Shown here: in pieces, positions 15,501-22,595 of the stretch | Position numbering within the stretch: position 1 is the stretch's first letter | How the letters are laid out: each line of letters starts with the position of its first letter | From: Caryophanales bacterium UBA5026 | GTDB lineage: Bacteria; Bacillota_I; Bacilli_A; RF39; UBA660 | NCBI GenBank assembly: GCA_002416285.1 | Contig: DICM01000016.1 | Coordinates: 1 to 33,125 of the forward strand | DNA length: 33,125 bases | Reading direction: 5' to 3' | Translations under genes and position numbers: made by a program | The notes under the pieces: model-generated | Told to the model about the DNA's origin: nothing | Databases searched by the model: none | Seen by the model: the letters and a program-made list of their open reading frames with translations, nothing else

Positions 15501-16586
15501 TTATAATCTTTTTACTAGTTTTTTTGATTCAGTAATGTTAGTTTGCATATTTATTCCTTTGTGTAAAATATTTTCTAAATATAAATCAGTTGGCATTTTG
15601 CTTTCGTCAAATCTCTTTCCACAATCTTGAATCACCTTATACAAATTATTTCTTCGTGTCGTACTTGTATTACTCAAGTAGTCTATCACACTACTAGACC
15701 AATCACAATTCTTGTTTCGCCACTTTAAGTTGTATAGGATAAACAATTTTTTGTAAATACCGTCTGTTGTTTTTTCGTATTCTGCTAATGGATTTATGGT
15801 TTTTGATTGGTTCATGTAGGGATTAGCAACAAAACATATTTCATTACCAGAAATAATTCTGTTTAAATAATTTAATAAATACATTTGATATGTTTGATGA
15901 TTACTTGCAAGCATTATAATTTGCTCATTATCAAATAATCTAAAATAATTTGTCCAAATGAAATCAACATCTATATTAAAAGATTTATTATTTATTGTTA
16001 TTTGGTGACCAGTTTCTCTTTGCTTTGAAACAAGTAATTTACTACCTTTGAAAGTCTTGCTTAAATGATTAGCATCATTTTTCAAGAAGGTTGGTACTAT
16101 TAGCAAAGAGTCGTCAATGTCTTTAGGTAATTCTAGTGTTAATACTTCCTCTTTAAAAGATTTGCACTCAGTACCACAATCTTTACAATAATACTCATCA
16201 TTCTTTTCATAATACAATTTACTTACACTAGGGTTAATACCTTGTTTTAATATATCAACTTTACCACAATCACATCTAAAAATTTCTTCATATGATTTTT
16301 GTACGAAGCCGTCATATACTAATTTTTCAATTAGTGATAATATTTCTTCTGTATGTTCACTATCAACAAATAAATTATTATATTTTATACCTTGACGACT
16401 TAAATCATTTAGAAAAATCGATAATTCTACTGTTTTATCTTTATATGTGTTCAACAAATTAATTGCCATTGTATTATCACAGGATAGAATATCACTTAAA
16501 ACATTTGATAGTGTGGGAGCGATATACATTCCTATATTAGTTTCTTTTTGTGGTTTTATTGGCATTGTCATTACAATTTTACTCAT
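15501..16586 (-). CDS. Class I aminoacyl-tRNA-synthetase-like protein, compact and zinc-binding
   Basis: 361 residues. The N-terminus (IVMTMPIKPQKETNIGMYIA, residues 4-23) sits where class I synthetases carry the first nucleotide-binding strand and HIGH motif, here altered to N-I-G-M. ELSIFLNDLSRQGIKYNNLF (54-73) followed by SEHTEEILSLIEKLVYDGFV (76-95) is very like the connective region of MetRS-type enzymes. A zinc ribbon uses C105, C107, C134 and C137, with C141 nearby. LLVSKQRETGHQI near 188-200 recalls the S-R-Q-x-x-x-G strand. No clear KMSKS motif or anticodon-binding domain is visible, so it may act on something other than tRNA. Gap to the nucleotidyltransferase 11 bp; to the peptidase 32 bp. 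The family call is from motifs only. Confidence 0.5.
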   Translation of the reverse strand: MSKIVMTMPIKPQKETNIGMYIAPTLSNVLSDILSCDNTMAINLLNTYKDKTVELSIFLNDLSRQGIKYNNLFVDSEHTEEILSLIEKLVYDGFVQKSYEEIFRCDCGKVDILKQGINPSVSKLYYEKNDEYYCKDCGTECKSFKEEVLTLELPKDIDDSLLIVPTFLKNDANHLSKTFKGSKLLVSKQRETGHQITINNKSFNIDVDFIWTNYFRLFDNEQIIMLASNHQTYQMYLLNYLNRIISGNEICFVANPYMNQSKTINPLAEYEKTTDGIYKKLFILYNLKWRNKNCDWSSSVIDYLSNTSTTRRNNLYKVIQDCGKRFDESKMPTDLYLENILHKGINMQTNITESKKLVKRL

Positions 16587-16597
16587 ACATTTTTCTC

Positions 16598-17725
16598 CTA
16601 TCTTTTTTCTATCTTTGTTAATACTTTATTTAAAGAATTATGCAACTCATTAGTAATTTCATTTTGAACATCTTTTAAGTTTTCATTGTATAAATCATTG
16701 TATTTTTTATAAATCGTCTCATATTCAAATTTATCATAATTTCTAGAACTAAAATTTATTTGACTAATATTAAAAACCTTTTCAATTCTTGATAATTGCC
16801 AAATATATTTAAGAATACCATCTTCAATCTTTTTTATTTCTTCTGCTTCAAATAGTTTCACAAATTCTGTATTATAAAATAATTCTAAAAAATCTAAATT
16901 ATCTATTGCAGTTTTATTCACAAATAAGTATCTTCTTATTATTGCTAATGTTTTATAAATAAAACCTAGATTTTTTACTTTTAAGTTATAATTAATATTA
17001 CTAACTGTAGTATTTTGATTTATATTAAAGGAATATTCATTAATTTTGCTCTTTAGATGCATTATTAAATTATTGTAATTTTTTTCGTCTGTTCTCAAGA
17101 CAATGCCTTCATCAATTTTTTTCAACATTCCATATAAATTATATTCTTCGCAGTTCGTAGATATTATTTCATAAGAATAGCACCATTCTTCACATTTATT
17201 TGGAGTTATATTATTATTTATGTAATTTGAAAAATCATTATAATCTCTAGATGAATGTTTAATTTTATACATAACTTCATCATAGTTTGGACGACATTTA
17301 TATTCATAAATTTGCTTGTTTGGGAAAGTGATATTACATTCTTGTGTAGATTCGATTTTACCTTCATCTATATTGTCATGGGTATATATCATCATAGTGT
17401 GTATTTTATCCCTACCACTATATCCAATCACTTTTTGCAAAATTATTGAAATCATTTCTTCAATTGGTAAAATCTCATTCTTGAATTGATTAGGATACAA
17501 AATATTCAAATCTATATCGCTATTAATTCTGTTTAGAGTTTTAGCGAAACTACCATGAATAAAAACTATATGAGGTATTTTAGAGAGATGTGAGAAAAAT
17601 GCAATAGTATCACTAATAAGTTTTATAACTATATCCTTGTGGGCTTTTATTAATTTGATATATTCATTCTTATTATAAATTAATAAGTTTTTATCATTTA
17701 ATAAATAGAGATTTTTAAATTGCAC
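16598..17725 (-). CDS. Nucleotidyltransferase-domain protein (DNA polymerase beta-like fold)
   Basis: 375 residues from a GTG. The signature h-G-S-x(10)-D-x-D is at G58-S59 and D70-I-D72 (FIHGSFAKTLNRINSDIDLN), which binds nucleotide and metal in minimal nucleotidyltransferases and GlnD-type enzymes. The remaining 300 residues are helical, with Cys-rich KCEEWCYSYE near 183. The GTG lacks a good ribosome binding site. Seven codons upstream, in the same frame, an in-frame TAA separates it from a 23-codon reading frame that does have one, so the true N-terminus may be broken by a nonsense codon. First enzyme gene of the synthetase-like/peptidase unit. Acceptor unknown. Confidence 0.65.
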   Translation of the reverse strand: MQFKNLYLLNDKNLLIYNKNEYIKLIKAHKDIVIKLISDTIAFFSHLSKIPHIVFIHGSFAKTLNRINSDIDLNILYPNQFKNEILPIEEMISIILQKVIGYSGRDKIHTMMIYTHDNIDEGKIESTQECNITFPNKQIYEYKCRPNYDEVMYKIKHSSRDYNDFSNYINNNITPNKCEEWCYSYEIISTNCEEYNLYGMLKKIDEGIVLRTDEKNYNNLIMHLKSKINEYSFNINQNTTVSNINYNLKVKNLGFIYKTLAIIRRYLFVNKTAIDNLDFLELFYNTEFVKLFEAEEIKKIEDGILKYIWQLSRIEKVFNISQINFSSRNYDKFEYETIYKKYNDLYNENLKDVQNEITNELHNSLNKVLTKIEKR

Positions 17726-17743
17726 TTCATATTTAATTATAAG

Positions 17744-17815
17744 TTAAATAGTAAACTGTTCTATATCATTAAGAGTAGGTTCATCATACAAATAATTAAA
17801 ATTACATTTTTTCAA
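17744..17815 (-). CDS. 23-codon reading frame in phase with the nucleotidyltransferase
   Basis: TTG start with AAAGGTG about 8 nt upstream; the product would read MKKCNFNYLYDEP then TLNDIEQFTI, ending in TAA. It lies 18 bp before, and in the same frame as, the GTG of the nucleotidyltransferase. Two readings are possible: the original 5' end of that gene, cut off by a nonsense mutation, or a leader/small-peptide gene coupled to it. The single Cys and acidic C-terminal half would also suit a small peptide substrate for the operon's enzymes, but nothing proves it. Confidence 0.35.
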   Translation of the reverse strand: MKKCNFNYLYDEPTLNDIEQFTI

Positions 17816-17917
17816 ATCAATCACACCTTTAAAATTACTAATATATTACACTAATTGGTAAAATATGTAAACAATATCACCTAAATTTCCACACACATTA
17901 TTAAATAATAGCGGACA

Positions 17918-17945
17918 ACAAAAAAAGCTTGTATAAAACAAACTT
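17918..17945 (-). terminator. Terminator of the tRNA-Lys gene
   Basis: On the minus strand AAGTTTGT and ACAAGCTT pair (one G-U) around a 5-nt loop, followed by seven T. It begins about 12 bp past the CCA end. Confidence 0.7.
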
Positions 17946-17956
17946 TAATTTCATTA

Positions 17957-18292
17957 TGGTGTCCCCGCACGGGCTTGAACCGTGGACCCACTGATTACAT
18001 TATGTTATCGTAAATGCTTTTTATCATTTACTTCTATACATTGTCATTCTGTATAGTTCAGCATACCTTATCAACCTTTTGCTAGGTTGTCGAACACTCG
18101 TGGAGGTATTATATTTATTCAACCTCTATGCGTTACACTGCTTATAGACCTTATCGCAATTCTATAAGTTAGCACGGTATTGGCATTTCAGCGTTCACCG
18201 TTTTTGTTCGATTTTCATTATCACATTACTATGATACGCTCCCAGTGTGAATTACCAAGAGTCAGTTGCTCTACCGACTGAGCTACGGAGAC
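17957..18292 (-). tRNA. tRNA-Lys(CUU), interrupted by a group I intron
   Basis: The exons are 18292-18258 (35 nt) and 17997-17957 (41 nt). Joined, they give a complete 76-nt cloverleaf with encoded CCA: acceptor GTCTCCG / CGGGGAC (one U-G pair), D stem GCTC / GAGC, anticodon stem ACTGA / TCAGT, loop CTCTTAA with anticodon CUU, T stem CACGG / CCGTG and T loop TTCAAGC. Every stem pairs, so the gene should work once spliced. The 260-nt insertion lies inside the anticodon, between positions 35 and 36. An extended -10 promoter precedes it and a terminator follows. Its 3' end doubles as the right boundary of the island at 10.16-17.96 kb. tRNA-Lys(UUU) can usually also read AAG, which would make this gene tolerant of interruption. 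Confidence 0.9.
17998..18257 (-). ncRNA. Group I self-splicing intron in tRNA-Lys(CUU)
   Basis: 260 nt without an ORF. The 5' exon ends in U (CTCT) and the intron ends in G, as group I splicing needs. P1: exon CTCT pairs with GGAG of the guide at 18243-18239, leaving a U-G pair at the splice site. P2: TATCA/TGATA. P3: CGAAC (18210-18206) with GTTCG (18095-18091). P4: CGGT/ACCG, with the typical adenosine joiner AATA before ACCG. P6a: CTTATAG/CTATAAG. P7: CAGTGTA (18140-18134) with TATGCTG (18065-18059). P7.1: GAGGT/ACCTC. P8: CAACC/GGTTG. P9: CTATACA/TGTATAG, then GTAAATG/CATTTAC. AAGGTAT before the 3' strand of P7 matches the conserved S element. The extra hairpin between P7 and P3 points to subgroup IA. 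Pairings were made by eye. Confidence 0.85.
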
Positions 18293-18309
18293 ATTTTTTC
18301 AACAAACTG

Positions 18310-18318
18310 ATTATAGCA
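18310..18318 (-). promoter_or_regulatory. Extended -10 promoter of tRNA-Lys
   Basis: TGCTATAAT on the minus strand ends 17 bp before the first tRNA base. The -35 region is a T run belonging to the upstream terminator, so the promoter probably relies on the extended -10. Confidence 0.55.
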
Positions 18319-18328
18319 CACTTCCAAA

Positions 18329-18357
18329 TAAAAAAAAATACCTAAAGGTAATTTTTT
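18329..18357 (-). terminator. Terminator of the 56-residue gene
   Basis: Directly after the TAG stop, AAAAAATTACC, a TTTA loop and GGTATTTTTTTTT form a stem with one mismatch and a long U tail on the minus strand. Confidence 0.65.
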
Positions 18358-18528
18358 CTATTTTTTAAGATATTCTGTTATTTCTGTTTCAGAAACATCA
18401 TATTCAAAATATCCGTTTTCAATGACTTTAATTTTATGTTTGTTTAGCGTAATCATTACGGTTAGAACATTTTTATTATATTTTTGATTCCACTTTTCTA
18501 CTTCTTCTTTACTTAATATTCTAGTCAT
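18358..18528 (-). CDS. 56-residue small protein of unknown function
   Basis: This frame starts MTRILSKEEVEKWNQKYN and ends EYDVSETEITEYLKK. It is supported by an excellent AAGGAGGA site 4 nt before ATG, a TAG stop and an immediate terminator. The N-terminal helix (SKEEVEKWNQKY) is followed by a strand-rich middle (VLTVMITLNKHKIKVIE) and a short helix, so it is probably a folded soluble protein. It stands alone between sigE and tRNA-Lys. I do not recognise a family. Confidence 0.65.
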   Translation of the reverse strand: MTRILSKEEVEKWNQKYNKNVLTVMITLNKHKIKVIENGYFEYDVSETEITEYLKK

Positions 18529-18610
18529 ATATTCCTCCTTGATTAAATACTAACAAAAGGAAATGAAGAAAACAAATAAGTAACTTTTTCTATTGTTTAT
18601 TTTCTATTCT

Positions 18611-18641
18611 CAAAAAAAGAAAAAGTATATCGACTTTTTCT
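18611..18641 (-). terminator. Terminator of the spoIIGA-sigE operon
   Basis: AGAAAAAGT (18618-18626) and ACTTTTTCT (18633-18641) form a perfect 9-bp stem with a 6-nt loop, followed by a T run on the minus strand. Confidence 0.8.
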
Positions 18642-18679
18642 AATTTTACATATTATCATAAAATGATTTTAATATTTAC

Positions 18680-19369
18680 CTATTTCGACAAAGATTTTAA
18701 TCTTCGAATAATCTTTTTTTCAATTCTAGAAATATAAGATTGACTAATACCAAGTTGTTCTGCAACTTCTTTTTGCGTTTTAGATTCTTTTCCAAATAAA
18801 CCATATCTTAAAATCATAATTTCTTTATCTCTATTGTTTAAGCGATTAATTTCTAAATACAATTCCTTTTTATCATTCTCATCTTCAATCCCCTTGGTGA
18901 CAACATCAAAATCAGTACCTAAAATATCTTCTAAATGAAGTTCATTTCCCTCACTATCATAGCTTAAACTATCTTCGAAACTAACTTCACTTTTCCTTTT
19001 TTTATTCTTTCTTAAATACATTAGAATCTCATTATCAATGCATCTAGAAGCATAAGTTGCTAATTTAATATTTTTATCCATTCGATAAGTATTCACACCC
19101 TTAATTAAACCAATGGTACCAATACTTACTAAATCTTCTAAATCAATTCCAGTATTCTCATATTTTTTTGATAGAAAAACAACGAGTCTTAAATTATGCT
19201 CGATAAGCTTACTTCTAGCAAACTCATCACCTTCCATCGATTGTAAGATATACTTTGTCTCTTCTTCTTTTGGTAATGGTTCTGGTAGTTTGTCCGCACT
19301 TCCTACAAAAAAAATATTTTCATCTGGTAAAAAGAATGATATAATCCAATCTTTAAATTTCTTCCACAT
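18680..19369 (-). CDS. sigE: Sporulation sigma factor SigE (pro-sigma-E)
   Basis: 229 residues from ATG (MWKKFKDW), which follows GGAGGGATAAT; a longer frame lacks a site. The N-terminus is a hydrophobic/amphipathic pro-sequence (about the first 21 residues, to DENIFF) that precedes VGSADKLPEPLPKEEE, just as the pro-sequence of Bacillus SigE precedes IGGSEALPPPL. Region 2 (DLEDLVSIGTIGLIKGVNTY, then IKLATYASRCIDNEILMYLR) and region 4.2 (QKEVAEQLGISQSYISRIEK) are intact. SigE drives early mother-cell transcription during sporulation after its pro-sequence is removed by SpoIIGA, encoded 1 bp upstream. It marks the organism as a spore former or a recent descendant of one. Confidence 0.95.
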   Translation of the reverse strand: MWKKFKDWIISFFLPDENIFFVGSADKLPEPLPKEEETKYILQSMEGDEFARSKLIEHNLRLVVFLSKKYENTGIDLEDLVSIGTIGLIKGVNTYRMDKNIKLATYASRCIDNEILMYLRKNKKRKSEVSFEDSLSYDSEGNELHLEDILGTDFDVVTKGIEDENDKKELYLEINRLNNRDKEIMILRYGLFGKESKTQKEVAEQLGISQSYISRIEKKIIRRLKSLSK

Positions 19370-19370
19370 A

Positions 19371-20150
19371 TTATCCCTCCAATAATTGCTTTTGTAATAG
19401 CACATCGATACCTTCCATACGAATTGGTTCTTTTGTAAGTCCAAGTACTACATTCTTTCGTTCTCCTATTCCGACAATCTCTATTTTTTCAAGGCGAATG
19501 CACTTTAATAAACTAGTTTCTCCAACCGTATGAATGGGTACAAAGAAAAATTCTTCTTCATTCTTCCAATTCCTCTCATTCATTAAAATAATTGGTCTTC
19601 CCATATAGGGATCAATTAAGGTATTTCCTGTATCTAGGAATGCTGTTTTTTCAATTATATTATCCTTACTATATAATTTTACTTTATAATAACAAGAATA
19701 ATTTTGTTTTAAATGTAATCCTTGTTTTACATAAGTATATAAAATAATTGGAGAAAAAATGATTAAAAAAACAACATTGATGCTAAATCCCTTATGAAAA
19801 AAGACTAGTCCTTCTTGACCATAGGAAAATTGAACATTCAAAAAATATAAAAAACCTCCCAGTAAAATAGATGCGGTATAAAGATAGAAAAAATTACGAA
19901 AGAAATAACGTCGATTTCGATAACCAAAAGTTGCAAGAAGCATAAATACACTAATTCCTATTTTAAAGAGAAATAAAGTGATGGTATCCATTGGTAAAAA
20001 AAGTGCGAAAATACTCATTCCACCAATTAATGCTCCAAGAGCAATTCTTTTTAAATGCACCGTCCGTCTTAAAAGAACCGATACTACTAGTAATAAAAGA
20101 AAATCAAATCCAAAGTTCACAAAAAAAATCAAGTCAAGGTAAATTTTCAT
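19371..20150 (-). CDS. spoIIGA: Sporulation sigma-E processing protease SpoIIGA
   Basis: 259 residues from MKIYLDL (GGGTGATAAA before ATG). The N-terminal half has five hydrophobic segments (about 1-145). The C-terminal domain carries the aspartic-protease motif FLDTGNTLIDP with Asp173, followed by PIILMN. SpoIIGA sits in the forespore septum and, as a dimer activated by SpoIIR from the forespore, cleaves pro-sigma-E. Its stop is 1 bp from the sigE start and the sigE ribosome binding site lies inside it, as in most spore formers. No sigG follows here. Confidence 0.93.
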   Translation of the reverse strand: MKIYLDLIFFVNFGFDFLLLLVVSVLLRRTVHLKRIALGALIGGMSIFALFLPMDTITLFLFKIGISVFMLLATFGYRNRRYFFRNFFYLYTASILLGGFLYFLNVQFSYGQEGLVFFHKGFSINVVFLIIFSPIILYTYVKQGLHLKQNYSCYYKVKLYSKDNIIEKTAFLDTGNTLIDPYMGRPIILMNERNWKNEEEFFFVPIHTVGETSLLKCIRLEKIEIVGIGERKNVVLGLTKEPIRMEGIDVLLQKQLLEG

Positions 20151-20170
20151 TTTATCACCCAACTCGATTA

Positions 20171-20202
20171 TAAAAAAACGATAGAATGTTTTCTGTCGTT
20201 TT
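20171..20202 (-). terminator. Terminator of the lipoprotein gene
   Basis: On the minus strand AAAACGACAGAA and TTCTATCGTTTT pair with one mismatch around a 4-nt loop, followed by further T. It lies just past the stop at 20206. Confidence 0.75.
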
Positions 20203-20205
20203 AAC

Positions 20206-21024
20206 TTATTTTTTTAATGTTTTTTGAATTGTCTTTAATACTTTGTCATTATCTTTAGATGATATCCAAACAACTACTCCTTCTGTAGTCGATATCACAC
20301 TATCCTCTAATTGTTTCTTTTGGTCATCTTTCGCTGTTTCAAGCTGTTTTTCTTTTTCCTTTTTTAACGCTTTCTCTATATCCTCTTCTTTTCCTTTTTT
20401 AGGAAGAATAATGTAATAGAAATAGCTAGAGTTTAAGTCTGCCGAAATTCGAATATTACTTTGATCAATCATATCATTACTTAATCCCATATTTTCTAAT
20501 TCTTCTTTACGAGGTTTAATTAACGATTCAAAGAGTGGTTCTTTTACATCTTCAATACTAGTCATTAATTCCGATGTTTTACTTCCACAAACATAAATAT
20601 AAAAGCCTTGTTCAATCTGTTCTAAATGATTTTGATACTTTGTCTTATCATCAGCATCACTGGTCTGTTGAATCATTGTATCAAAATATTTTTTCATGAC
20701 TGTCTTCATCGTCTCAACATAGCTATCTTTTGGTTTTAAAATATAATAAAAACCGACCTTCTCTTCTAAAATTCTCATAATGTGAATATCAAGCTGAGTT
20801 ATATCGAGTCCCATATCTGTTATTTCCTCTTCTGTCATATCACGATATTTATTCTTAGCATCCTCTGTTTCAACTTTTGATATTACTAAATTAGGCGCAA
20901 AATTATCCGTCGTCAACTCTGATAAAGGTGTCGTTAGTTTTGAAAGTTCAACTGGTTCTTCTTTCTTTTTCCCACATCCTGTTAGTAATAGAAAAGTGAT
21001 TAAACAATATACTACTTTCTTCAT
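20206..21024 (-). CDS. Lipoprotein with two DUF4358-like halves
   Basis: 272 residues from MKKVVYC (GGTGATAAT before ATG). A signal peptide ends in the lipobox LLTGC with Cys17, so the protein is lipid-anchored outside the membrane. Two related halves follow: ITDMGLDITQLDIHIMRILE followed by EKVGFYYILKPK (about 70-100), and ENMGLSNDMIDQSNIRISAD and later SSYFYYIILPKKG (about 180-215). Each ends in a strand before a long helix (YVCGSKTSELM; VVVWISSKDND). This duplicated pattern resembles DUF4358 lipoproteins of Bacillota. Role unknown. It is divergent from the oxidoreductase gene at 21110 and ends upstream of spoIIGA with its own terminator, so it is not part of the sporulation operon. Confidence 0.7.
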   Translation of the reverse strand: MKKVVYCLITFLLLTGCGKKKEEPVELSKLTTPLSELTTDNFAPNLVISKVETEDAKNKYRDMTEEEITDMGLDITQLDIHIMRILEEKVGFYYILKPKDSYVETMKTVMKKYFDTMIQQTSDADDKTKYQNHLEQIEQGFYIYVCGSKTSELMTSIEDVKEPLFESLIKPRKEELENMGLSNDMIDQSNIRISADLNSSYFYYIILPKKGKEEDIEKALKKEKEKQLETAKDDQKKQLEDSVISTTEGVVVWISSKDNDKVLKTIQKTLKK

Positions 21025-21109
21025 ATTATCACCATTTTTAGTTTTTCCAAGAAAAAAAGCTTTATACATAAAAATAGTATTTTTTTACATAATAAAAAAA
21101 GGTGATTTT

Positions 21110-22570
21110 ATGAAACATAAATCCATTTGGAAATTAGCAAAAAGACATAAAAAAAGAGCTTCAAGAATAGCAAAAGAAACAGATGTTTTAATTATCGGTG
21201 GTGGAATTGCTGGAATGATGACTGCATATTTGTTAAAAGATTCTGGATTAAAAGTTGCACTGATTGATAAGGGTGAAATTGGAAATGGAGTTACTTCTTG
21301 TTCCACTGGGAAGTTAACTTATCTACAAGGTAATTATCGCAATATTGCTACAACACAAAGTAAAGAAGATGCGAAACTATATCTACATAGTCAAAGAGAG
21401 GCAATAAGACTTGCGAAACATATCATAAAAAAAGAAAACATTGATTGTAATTTTGAAGAAGTGGATTCTTATTTATTCTCATCGAATAAAAGTGATGAGA
21501 AAGAATTAAAAAAAGAAGCAGAATTGTTAGAGTATTTTGGTATCCCATTTTTATGGATGCAGGATGATGATTTTATTCTTCCTGCTACACTTGCTTTTAA
21601 GGTAGAAGATACTGCTGTTTTTCATCCAGTTAAATTTGTTAAGGGTATTGCTGCTAAATGTTCTAATGTTGAGATTATAGAATATGTGACAGCGAAAGAA
21701 ATTACAAAACATGAAGATGTGTTTTTTGTAAAAACAGATCATAATCTATGGAAAACAAAAGAGTTAATTGTTACTACTCACTACCCTTTCTTTTTATTTC
21801 CTGGAACCATCCCTTTCAGAACCCATTTAGAACGTTCCTATTTAATAGCTAGTGAGGTAGAAGAGACACTACCTGAATGTGGTATTAGTGTTGGGAAGGA
21901 AACACTTTCGTACCGATTTCATAAGGATGATAAAAATTATCTTTTATTTGCTTCAGAATCTCATAAGATGACGAATCACATCGACTACGAAAAGCGTTAT
22001 GATGAGATGGAAGAAAAGTTTAAAGCTTATTTTCCTTATAAAATGGAGTATGAATGGATGACTCACGATGTTGTCACGGATGATAGCATTCCATATATTG
22101 GTATGTTAAAGGATCATTTGTTTATTGCTACCGGATTTAATAAATGGGGTATGACGAATGGGATATTAGCAGGAAAAGTGATTTCGGATTTATTATTAGA
22201 AGGATCTAGTCCTTATCAAAAACTATTAAATCCAAAAAGAAGACAAAAATTAAGTACTTTACTTTCGAAAAGAAGTTTATCCTATTTAGAGCTTTCTACA
22301 CTTTATGTAAGGACAACTTTGATTAAAAATCATTTCTTTTATAGAAATGCCTATGTAATTAATGAAAATGGGACACCATATGGTATTTATATCGATGAGA
22401 AAGGAATAGAACATAAGGTCTATAATAAGTGTCCGCATATGCATTGTAATCTCATCTTTAACAGTAATGATAAAACATGGGATTGTCCTTGCCATGGTAG
22501 TAGATTTACTGTAGATGGAGATCTATTACAAGGTCCTAGTACAACTTCTATCAAAATAAAAGATAAGTGA
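21110..22570 (+). CDS. FAD-dependent oxidoreductase with C-terminal Rieske [2Fe-2S] domain
   Basis: 486 residues, starting at MKHKSIW (AAAAAGGTGATTTT before ATG); a longer frame would run into the divergent lipoprotein gene. The Rossmann FAD motif VLIIGGGIAGMMTAYLLKDS begins at about residue 26, with ALIDKGEIGNGVTSCSTGKL after it. A DAO-type fold continues to about 395 (HLFIATGFNKWGMTNG closes the FAD site). A Rieske cluster occupies the C-terminus: C441-P-H443 and C459-P-C-H462. The domain order matches YhfW-type proteins of Bacillus. The physiological substrate is unknown. It converges on the metallopeptidase-like gene with no spacer. Confidence 0.88.
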   Translation: MKHKSIWKLAKRHKKRASRIAKETDVLIIGGGIAGMMTAYLLKDSGLKVALIDKGEIGNGVTSCSTGKLTYLQGNYRNIATTQSKEDAKLYLHSQREAIRLAKHIIKKENIDCNFEEVDSYLFSSNKSDEKELKKEAELLEYFGIPFLWMQDDDFILPATLAFKVEDTAVFHPVKFVKGIAAKCSNVEIIEYVTAKEITKHEDVFFVKTDHNLWKTKELIVTTHYPFFLFPGTIPFRTHLERSYLIASEVEETLPECGISVGKETLSYRFHKDDKNYLLFASESHKMTNHIDYEKRYDEMEEKFKAYFPYKMEYEWMTHDVVTDDSIPYIGMLKDHLFIATGFNKWGMTNGILAGKVISDLLLEGSSPYQKLLNPKRRQKLSTLLSKRSLSYLELSTLYVRTTLIKNHFFYRNAYVINENGTPYGIYIDEKGIEHKVYNKCPHMHCNLIFNSNDKTWDCPCHGSRFTVDGDLLQGPSTTSIKIKDK

Positions 22571-22595
22571 TTATTTGATAAATCTCTTATCTTTT
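22558..22595. terminator. Bidirectional terminator between convergent genes
   Basis: AAAAGATAAG (22558-22567) and CTTATCTTTT (22586-22595) form a 10-bp stem with A/T runs on both sides, overlapping both stop codons, which are directly adjacent. Confidence 0.7.
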
